Assembly: GCF_009189165.1 (NCBI RefSeq)
Contig: NZ_CP045118.1
Coordinates: 4,402,001-4,466,000 of the forward strand
DNA length: 64,000 nt
Direction of reading: 5' to 3'
Origin: Pseudomonas sp. SCB32
Lineage (GTDB): Bacteria; Pseudomonadota; Gammaproteobacteria; Pseudomonadales; Pseudomonadaceae
Below the pieces are notes generated by a model. The model saw only the letters and a program-made list of their open reading frames with translations, searched no databases and was not told the origin of the DNA. Shown here in pieces: positions 54,421 to 63,100 of the stretch. The translations under genes and the position numbers were made by a program. How positions within the stretch are numbered: position 1 is the first letter of the stretch; every line of letters begins with the position of its first letter.

Positions 54421-55059
54421 TCACTTGTTCGGTTGCGGCGTCAGGCGCAGGTACGGCCTGACGGCACGATAGCCTTTGGGGAAGCGCTGCTTGATCTCGT
54501 CCTCGTCCTTGAGCGAGGGCACGATCACCACCTCGTCGCCGTCCTGCCAATTGCCCGGCGTGGCGACCTTGTGGTTGTCAGTCAGTTGCAGCGAGTCGAT
54601 CACCCGCAGGATCTCGTTGAAGTTGCGCCCGGTGCTCGCCGGGTAGGTGATGGTCAGGCGCACCTTCTTGTTCGGATCGATGACGAACAGCGAACGCACG
54701 GTCAGGGTGTCGTTGGCGTTCGGGTGGATCAGGTCGTACAGCTCCGACACCTTGCGGTCGGCGTCGGCGATGATCGGGAAGTTGACTCGGGTGTTCTGGG
54801 TCTCGTTGATGTCGTCGATCCACTTCACGTGGGAGTCCACCGGGTCGACCGAGAGGGCGATGACCTTGACGCCGCGCTCGGCGAACTTGTCTTTCAGCTT
54901 GGCGGTGAGACCAAGCTCGGTGGTGCACACCGGGGTGAAGTCGGCCGGGTGGGAGAACAGCACGCCCCAGTTGCCACCCAACCACTCGTGGAAACGAATG
55001 CGGCCTTCGCTGGATTCCTGTTCGAAGTCGGGGGCGATGTCGCCAAGTCGCAAGCTCAT
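54421..55059 (-). CDS. lsfA: LsfA, 1-Cys peroxiredoxin (Prx6 type)
   Basis: 212 residues. The peroxidatic cysteine is C45 in HPADFTPVCTTELG. No resolving cysteine is visible, and the Prx6-type C-terminal extension is present (ATPGNWQDGDEVVIVPSLKDEDEIKQRFP). LsfA removes peroxides and is induced by sulfate limitation in Pseudomonas; its place next to sulfonate genes agrees. The frame opens at 55089, but AAGGAGATACCT directly precedes the ATG at 55059. Confidence 0.95.
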   Translation of the reverse strand: MSLRLGDIAPDFEQESSEGRIRFHEWLGGNWGVLFSHPADFTPVCTTELGLTAKLKDKFAERGVKVIALSVDPVDSHVKWIDDINETQNTRVNFPIIADADRKVSELYDLIHPNANDTLTVRSLFVIDPNKKVRLTITYPASTGRNFNEILRVIDSLQLTDNHKVATPGNWQDGDEVVIVPSLKDEDEIKQRFPKGYRAVRPYLRLTPQPNK

Positions 55060-55088
55060 AGGTATCTCCTTGTTCGTGTTGGGGTCCA

Positions 55089-55147
55089 CTATGCACAGGG
55101 CCGATATCTATTAAAAAGAATATATTTTGATTTTATTATAACCAAAT
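55089..55147 (-). promoter_or_regulatory. AT-rich lsfA upstream region with words shared with ssuE
   Basis: CTATGCACA (55089-55097) and ATAACCAAAT (55138-55147) are the reverse complements of TGTGCATAG and ATTTGGTTAT upstream of ssuE. The region between them is strongly A+T-rich (TATTAAAAAGAATATATTTT). Confidence 0.5.
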
Positions 55148-55338
55148 ACAACACACCAACCCTACCCAAACGGCATTCTTCCCCCCGCCCTTCAACATGG
55201 ACAACAGCGCTCGAACCCTCCCTGTCTGCCTGTTTCGCCCCTGACACGAAACCCTGCCGTTCGTCGCAAGCCCGGTAGTGCAAGGGTTCGCCGCATACAC
55301 TCGTAAGTAATTGATCCTTTTGTACAGGAGGCGACTTC

Positions 55339-55548
55339 ATGGTCGGCCAACGGTCCAACGACTCTCACGCGGCAACCCACTACCGCAGCGACCGTGTTAC
55401 TTCGGTCAATGGCCAGTACTTCTTCTCCACCCGGGAAGGAACACTGGAAGGACCGTTTTTCACTCGCTTCGATGCAGAGCGCGAGGTAGCGAAGTACATC
55501 GAACGCATGAAGCAGGCAGCCGGTCTGTTCGTACGTGTAGCTCGCTGA
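55339..55548 (+). CDS. small DUF6316-type protein
   Basis: 69 residues, soluble: HYRSDRVTSVNGQYFFSTREGTLEGPFFTRFDAEREVAKYIERMKQ. The pattern (RSDR...YFFSTREG...GPF...AE) is a conserved small Pseudomonas protein that I recall as DUF6316. Function is unknown. AGGAGGCGACTTC gives a strong ribosome-binding site. It is monocistronic between lsfA and the thiolase. Confidence 0.82.
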   Translation: MVGQRSNDSHAATHYRSDRVTSVNGQYFFSTREGTLEGPFFTRFDAEREVAKYIERMKQAAGLFVRVAR

Positions 55549-55681
55549 TCCGGTGTAGCGGGAGAGGAAACACCGGGCGTTTGCCTTGGCATCCGTCCGC
55601 CCTTTTCGTTTAGCCGGAAAAAGCCGTACACGAGCAAGCTCGCCCCTGCGGACTCTCGCCGACCAGTTCCCCCACAGAATG

Positions 55682-55717
55682 AAAAAAGCCCCCGGCATCT
55701 GTGCCGGGGGCTCTTTT
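55682..55717. terminator. bidirectional terminator before the thiolase end
   Basis: GCCCCCGGCA (55688-55697) and TGCCGGGGGC (55702-55711) pair around TCTG. There are six A residues before it (a T run on the minus strand) and TCTTTT after it. It serves the thiolase gene and possibly the small upstream gene. Confidence 0.92.
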
Positions 55718-55773
55718 GTCGTACCCGGCCCGCTTGCGTGGAGCGGGCCGGGAAACACGGTGTCGAACGGGGC

Positions 55774-56958
55774 TCAGCGCACCGCTTCGAACAGGCCGGT
55801 AGCGCCCATGCCGCCGCCCACGCACATGGTGACGATGCCGTAGCGCAGGTTGCGACGCTGCAGTTCGCGCACCAGGTGGCCGACCTGGCGCGAGCCGGTC
55901 ATGCCGAAGGGGTGGCCGATGGAGATGGAGCCACCGTTGACGTTGTACTTCTCGTTGTCGATGCCCAAGCGATCACGGGCATAGAGGCACTGGGAAGCGA
56001 AAGCTTCGTTGAGCTCCCAGAGGTCGATGTCGTCGATCTGCAGGCCTTTGGCCTTGAGCAGCTTGGGCACCGAGAACACCGGGCCGATGCCCATTTCGTC
56101 CGGCTCGCAGCCAGCAACGGTGAAGCCACGGAAGAAAGCCCTGGGTTTCAGGCCCAGGTCCAGCGCCTTGTCCAGGCTCATTACCAGGGTCATGGAGGCG
56201 CCGTCGGAAAGCTGCGAAGCGTTGCCGGCGGTGACCGAGCCGTCCTCGGCGAACACCGGCTTGAGGGAGTTCAGGCCTTCGATCGTGGTATCCGGACGGT
56301 TGCAGTCGTCGCGATCCACCACGCCGTCGAGCACTTGCTTCTCGCCGGTGGCCTTGTCTTCCACCAGGTACTTCACGCTCATCGGCATGATTTCATCGTT
56401 GAACAGCCCCTCGGCCTGAGCGCGAGCGGTGCGCTGCTGGCTCTGCAGGGCGTAGAGATCCTGCTGTTCGCGGGTGACGTTGTAGCGGCGGGCGACGATC
56501 TCGGCGGTCTGACCCATGGGGTAGTAGATGCCGGGGAACTCGGCCTGCAGGCGCGGGTTCACGAAGTTGTCGCGGTTCTGCTTGCCCATGGTCAGGGTGA
56601 TGGACTCGACGCCACCGGCAACCATGATGTCGCTGCACCCCGATGCCACCTGGTTGGCGGCAATGGCGATGGCCTGCAGGCCGGAGGAGCAGTAGCGGTT
56701 CAGGGTCATGCCGGCGACATGGATGCCGAGCCTGGACAGCACCGCCGCGTTGCGGCCGATGTTGTGCCCCTGGGCACCTTCGTTGGAGCCGGCGCCCACC
56801 ACGCAGTCGTCCACCAGCAGCGGGTCGAGGTCGCTCCGCGCGAGCAGCGCGTCGATGCAGTGGGCAACCATGTCGTCCGGACGGGTCATGTTGAACTTGC
56901 CCCGGATGGACTTGGCCAGGCCGGTACGGACGCTGTCGACGATCACCACTTCGCGCAT
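55774..56958 (-). CDS. acetyl-CoA acetyltransferase-type thiolase
   Basis: 394 residues, thiolase fold. The acyl-accepting cysteine is C90 in NRYCSSGLQAIA, with GGSISIGHPFGMTGSRQ (histidine near 350) and MCVGGGMGATGLFE (second cysteine near 380). It is either degradative (FadA-like) or biosynthetic; the sequence does not decide. There is no partner FadB in the window. The leader has AACAACAA on the minus strand (56974-56981), an Hfq/Crc-type motif, and an ACGAGG site before the ATG. Confidence 0.92.
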   Translation of the reverse strand: MREVVIVDSVRTGLAKSIRGKFNMTRPDDMVAHCIDALLARSDLDPLLVDDCVVGAGSNEGAQGHNIGRNAAVLSRLGIHVAGMTLNRYCSSGLQAIAIAANQVASGCSDIMVAGGVESITLTMGKQNRDNFVNPRLQAEFPGIYYPMGQTAEIVARRYNVTREQQDLYALQSQQRTARAQAEGLFNDEIMPMSVKYLVEDKATGEKQVLDGVVDRDDCNRPDTTIEGLNSLKPVFAEDGSVTAGNASQLSDGASMTLVMSLDKALDLGLKPRAFFRGFTVAGCEPDEMGIGPVFSVPKLLKAKGLQIDDIDLWELNEAFASQCLYARDRLGIDNEKYNVNGGSISIGHPFGMTGSRQVGHLVRELQRRNLRYGIVTMCVGGGMGATGLFEAVR

Positions 56959-57082
56959 GGGAAACCTCGTTGCTTGTTGTTCGATGAAGAGGAAGGTGTG
57001 GCCCCGAGCATAGGTGGCAGCGAGGACACATCGCGATGATCATTCACCAGCCGTATAGGCTTGCCCCCACCCTCGTTGGGCG

Positions 57083-57118
57083 GGCAAAAACGAAACCGCC
57101 GCCCGGAGGCGGCGATTT
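57083..57118 (-). terminator. terminator of the adhesin gene
   Basis: CGCCGCC (57097-57103) and GGCGGCG (57108-57114) pair around CGGA; flanking AAA/TTT extend the stem. On the minus strand GTTTCGTTTTTG follows. Confidence 0.85.
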
Positions 57119-57138
57119 CGCGGGTGAAGCGACGGCGG

Positions 57139-60100
57139 TCAGGCGTCCGTCTTGACCACGTGGTCGCCGAGAAGGCCGTCGAGCACCTTCTGGGTATCGC
57201 CCGCCGAGAGCACACCGCTACCCGCGTGGCCGGCGTACTTGGCGGACAGGTCGACGTTGGCCAGGTCGATGGTCTGGGTCACCGGGCCGGTGCCGGTGGG
57301 CATGACGCCGATGCTGGTGGTGCCGGAGGTCACCGTGAAGTTCAGGTACTGCGCCAGGGACGCCGAGTTGGCGTGCTCGCCCTGCAGCAGGTCGGCCAGG
57401 TTCAGCGTGTCACCTTCGGCGATGCTGAAGTCCTTGATCACATCGTGACCGGTGTCGCCCGCCTTCCAGACGAACTGATCCGCGCCGGTACCGCCGAACA
57501 TGATGTCGTCGCCGGGGCCGCCGATCAGCGTGTCATTACCACCCTGGCCGAACAGCAGGTCGTTGCCGGCGCCCCCTTCGAGGATGTCATTGCCGCCACG
57601 GGGATCGCCGGCGACGTTGAGCTCCTGGGCATGGGCGGCGATGTAGTTGAGCAACTGTCCGGTGCTGGGCGCCGTCCCGCCGTTGGTGGCGGTCAGATAG
57701 TCCACCAGGGATTGGAGCCCACCGCCGTTGTGAGTGCCCGCGGCATGGCCCGCCCAGGCCAGATTATCGGTGTTGATGGAGTCGCCGAAGAGGATGTCAT
57801 TGCCCGCGCCACCGATCAGATGGTCATTGCCGACCGGTTGTCCGACACCACCTTTATCCCCTACCAGCACGTCACTGCCACTGCCGGGGCCGCCCACGAT
57901 ATCGCCGCTCTTGTCGGCATCGAGCGGGTTCGGAATGGTGTGCGGGGTGGTCGAGGAGCCACTGTCGTCGGCATTGCTGCCCACCACCAGCAAGGTCGGC
58001 GTGTTCATTTCCAGGCCGAGATTCACCGTGGCATGGTCACCATCGCCGTCAGTCGCGCCAACGCCGAAGTGGAGCGCCAGATCAGGCGGCAGGATGGAGC
58101 GATCGGCGGAAACGGTCTGAACCCGGTAGTCGCCACTGCTGCTGCTCAGGATCACCGTGCTGAAGCCACTATCGGCCAGTTGGGCGGCCGACCCGGTGAG
58201 GAAGTGCCCATTGGTCAGCAGGTTCCAGGTCGTGGTGTCGCCCTCGCCGGTGCCGGTTGGCGGTACGTAGGTGCCAGTAGCCAACACCACCCCGGCGGTA
58301 CTCAGCACACTCCAGGTAAGGGTGTCCTTGCTGGAGAGCTTCTGGACCTGGAAGGAGGCGTTGTAGACCGTATCGCTGAATGCAATGTTGAGGTGCTCGC
58401 CGGCATCGATGGTGTTATTCCCGACCCCCATGCCGTTGGAGGACGGGTTCACCAGAGCATCGGGACTGGTGAAGGTTGCCGCGAGTCCGGACGAGGTCAG
58501 GGTGAACGACGGTCCCGGCCCGCTCGCATTGATCTGGGTCAGGTCATAACCCACCGAAGCAGTAGGCCGCGAGTTGAGCACATCGAAGCTGTAGCTACCG
58601 TCGCCGTTGACCTGGAGGGTGAAGAAGATCTTGTTGTTACCGTCCAGGGCGGTCAACAGGGAGCCGCCACCCGTCAGGCTGGAGACCTCGTAGTGCAGGC
58701 CAGTGGGTGCGGTATTGCCGCTCAGGTCGAAGCCTCCGGAGCCGTCGGCGCCAAAATTGACATCCAGGGTGCCCGCCAGGTGGAAGCCCTTGGCATCGAA
58801 GACGTTCTGGATGGGCGGCTGGATGTTCACCACCGGGCCATCGTCGGCGAAGGCCACCTTGCCACCGAGGTCGAGGCTCGCCGAAGAGGTGGCCTTGTCA
58901 CCGTCGAAGTCGGTGATGCTGGCTGTGCCCTGCAACTGCACCAGGCCCGCGTTGAGCACGGCCTGCTGGGTGTCATAGTTGCTATAGCTGCCCGGCAGTG
59001 CATGGTCGATCGCGCCGTACTGGTTCAAGGTGACGTCACCGGTACTGCTGTTCGCCGACAGCGCGAAGATGGTGTTGCCGGCGCCCACCAGACCGACGCT
59101 ACTGGCCGTGCTGCCAACGACCTGGCCACTGATGGTGTACAGGTAGATGGCATGCCCGCCGCTGCTCAACCCGGAGAAACTTCCCTGCGCCACCCCCGTG
59201 CTCAGCTGCAGGGCATAGGTCCAGGTCACCGCCGATGCCGGGGTGTCGGCGCCAGCGCTCACCTGCATGATGTTGAAGGCACCGGAGAAGTTTGCGGTGG
59301 CGCTGTCGGAGATCGGATTGTTGCCGACAGGAATGGTCAGGTGATCATAGGTCAACAGGCTTCCCAGCTGCGCGCCGCTGAGGCCGATCGTGATGCTCGG
59401 GCCGTCGTCGTCGAAGGTCACCTTGCTGCCCAGATCGACGCTCGCCGTGGAGCTGGCCTTGTCGCCGTCGAAGTCGGTGATGCTGGCGGTGCCTTGCAGG
59501 CTCACCAGGCCAGCCCCCAGGGAGACCTGCAGGTCATGGCCTGGCTGGGTATGGTCGAGTTCGGCGTACTGGGTCAGGGTGACCTTGCCGCTGCCATCGA
59601 CGCTCAGGCCGAAGATAGTGTTGCTGGCGTTCACCGCACCCTGGGTGCTGGCGGTGCTGCCCACGACCTGGCCGCCGATCTGGTACAGGTAGATCGCCTG
59701 GCCGGCGCTGGACAGCCCGGAAGCGCTGCCACCGGCAACGTCCAGGTGCACGGCGTAGCTCCAGCTCACCGCTGAAGCCGGGGCGTCGGCGCCGGCACTC
59801 TGCTGGGTGATGTTGAAGGCCCCGGAGAAGTCCACCGTGGCCTGGTCGGAGTTGTTGCCGATGGTCAGGGCGTCATGGGTCTCCAGCGCACCGATCTGGG
59901 CGCCGCTCGCGCCAACGGTGATGCTCGGGCCGTCGTCGTCGAAGGTGACCTTGCCACCGAGATCGAGGCTCGCCGTGGAGCTGGCCTTGTCGCCATCGAA
60001 GTCGGTGATGCTGGCCGTGCCTTGCAGGCTCACCAGGCCGCTGCCCAGGGAAACCTGCAGGTCATTGGCCGGCTGGGTATGGTCGAGCTCGGCGTACTGG

Positions 60101-63100
60101 GTCAGGGTGACCTTGCCGCTGCCGTCGACGCTCAGGCCGAACACGGTGTTGCTGGCGTTCACCGCACCCTGAGTGCTGGCGGTGCTGCCCACCACCTGCG
60201 TACCCATCTGGTACAGGTAGATCGCCTGGCCGGCGCTGGACAATCCGGAGGCGCTGCCGCCGGCAACGTCCAGATGCACCGCGTAGCTCCAGCTCACGGC
60301 AGAAGCCGGGGTATCGGCGCCCGCACTCTGACTGGTGACGCTGAAGGCGCCGGAGAAGTCCACCGTGGAGTGATCGGAGGCGTTGCCAATGGTCAGCGCG
60401 TCATGGGTTTCCAGAGCGGCGATCTGGGCGCCGCTCAGCCCCACGCTGATGCTCGGGCCATCGTCGTCGAAGGTGACCTTGCTACCCAGATCGACGCTTG
60501 CCGTGGAGCTGGCCGTGTCGCCGTCGAAGTCCGTGATGCTGGCGGTACCCTGCAGGCTGACCAGACCGCTGTCCAGGGAGATCTGCTGATCATGGCCCGG
60601 CTGGGTATGGTCGAGTTCGTGGTACTGGGTCAGGGTCACCTTGCCGCTGCCGTCGACGCTCAGGCCGAACACGGTATTGCTGGCGTTCACCGCCCCCTGG
60701 GTGCTGGCGGTGCTACCCACGACCTGGTCGCCGATCTGGTACAGGAAGATTGCCTGTCCGGCGCTGGACAACCCGGAAGCGCTGCCACCGGCAACGTCCA
60801 GATGCACGGCATAGCTCCAGCTCACGGCCGAAGCCGGGGTGTCGGCGCCCGCGCTCTGATTGGTGATGGTGAAGGCCGCGGAGAAGTCCGCCGAGGCGCT
60901 GTCGGAGTTACCGCCAATGGTCAGGGCGTCATGGGTTTCCAGAGCACCGATCTGGGCGCCGCTCGCGCCAATGGTGATGCTCGGACCGTCGTCGTCGAAG
61001 GTGACCTTGCCGCCGAGGTCGAGGCTCGCGGTGGAGCTGGCCTTGTCGCCGTCGAAATCGGTGATGCTGGCGGTGCCTTGCAGGCTCACCAGGCCGCCGC
61101 CGAGGGAGACCTGCAGGTCATGGCCCGGCTGGGTGTGGTCGAGCTCAGAGTACTGGGTCAGGGTGACCTTGCCGCTGCCATCGACACTCAGGCCGAACAC
61201 CGTGTTGCTGGGGTCCACCGCCCCCTGGGTGCTCGCGGTGCTGCCCACGACCTGGTCACCCACCTGGTACAGGTAGATGGTCTGGCCGCCACTGGTCAGG
61301 CCGGAGGCCGTGCCCGCGCTCACATCCAGGTGTACGGCGTAGCTCCAGCTCACGGCGGACGCCGGTGCATCGGCACCCGCACTCTGACTGTTAATGCTGA
61401 AGGCGCCGGAGAAGTCCACCGTGGCGCTGTCGGAGTTGGCGCCGATGGTCAGGGCGTCATGGGTTTCCAGACCGCCCACCTGGGCGCCGCTGAGACCCAC
61501 GCTGATGCTCGGGCCATCATCGTCGAAGGTGACCTTGCCGCCGAGATCGAGGCTCGCCGTGGAGCTGGCCTTGTCACCGTCGAAGTCAGTGATGCTGGCG
61601 GTGCCCTGCAAGCTGACCAGGCCGCTGTCCAGGGAGATCTGTTGGTCATGGCCCGGTTGGATATGGTCGAGCTCGTGGTACTGGGTCAGGGTCACCTTGC
61701 CGCTGCCGTCGACGCTCAGACCGAAGATGGTGTTGCTGCCATCCACGCCGGCCTGGGTACTCGCGGTACTGCCCACGACCTGGTTGCCAATCTGGTACAG
61801 GAAGATCGCCTGGCCGGCGCTGGACAGCCCGGAGGCGGTGCCGCCGGCAACGTCCAGGTGCACGGAGTAGCTCCAGCTCACCGCTGAAGCCGGGGCGTCG
61901 GCACCCGCACTCTGATTGGTGATGCTGAAGGCACCGGAGAAGTCCGCCGAGGAGCTGTCGGAGGCGCCGCCGATGGTCAGCGCGTCATGGGTTTCCAACC
62001 CACCGAGCTGGGCACCGCTCAAGCCAATGGTAATGCTCGGGCCGTCATCGTCGAAGGTGACCTTGCCACCCAGATCGAGGCTCGCCGTGGAGCTGGCCTT
62101 GTCGCCGTCGAAGTCGGTGATGCTGGCGGTGCCCTGCAGGCTGACCAGGCCAGTGCCCAGGGAGACCTGCAGGTCATTGCCCGGCTGGGTGTGGTCGAGT
62201 TCGGCGTACTGGGTCAGGGTGACCTTGCCGCTGCCGTCGACACTCAGGCCGAACACGGTGTTGCTGGCGTTCACCGCACCCTGGGTACTGGCGGTGCTGC
62301 CCACAACCTGATCGCCAATCTGGTACAGGAAGATTGCCTGTCCGGCGCTGGACAACCCGGAAGCGCTGCCACCGGCAACATCCAGGTGCACGGTGTAGCT
62401 CCAGCTCACGGCCGAAGCCGGCGTGTCGGCACCCGCGCTCTGATTGGTGATGCTGAAGGCGCCGGAGAAGTCCACCGTGGCATGGTCGGAGTTGTCACCG
62501 ATGGTCAGGGCGTCATGGGTCTCCAGAGCGTCGATCTGTGCGCCGCTCAAACCCACACTGATGCTCGGGCCATCGTCGTCGAAGGTGACCTTGCCGCCCA
62601 GATCGAGGCTCGCGGTGGAGCTGGCCTTGTCACCGTCGAAGTCGGTGATGCTGGCCGTGCCCTGCAGGCTCACCAGGCCGCTGCCGAGGGAGACCTGCAG
62701 GTCATGGCCCGGCTGGGTGTGGTCGAGCTCAGAGTACTGGGTCAGGGTGACCTTGCCGCTGCCATCGACACTCAGGCCGAACACCGTGTTGCTGGGGTCC
62801 ACCGCCCCCTGGGTGCTCGCGGTGCTGCCCACGACCTGGTCACCCACCTGGTACAGGTAGATGGTCTGGCCGCCGCTGGTCAGGCCGGAGGCCGTGCCCG
62901 CGCTCACATCCAGGTGTACGGCGTAGCTCCAGCTCACCGCCGAGGCCGGTGCATCGGCACCCGCACTCTGATTGGTAATGCTGAAGGCGCCGGAGAAGTC
63001 CACCGTGGCGCTGTCGGAGTTGTCGCCAATGGTCAGCGCATCATGGGTTTCCAGACCGCCCACCTGGGCGCCGCTGAGGCCCACGCTGATGCTCGGACCA

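Noticed and set aside
46205..55059. Horizontally acquired sulfur island
   Set aside because: The gene order matches the remembered PAO1 region, and base composition is normal except in the two promoter regions, so this is core or long-resident DNA.
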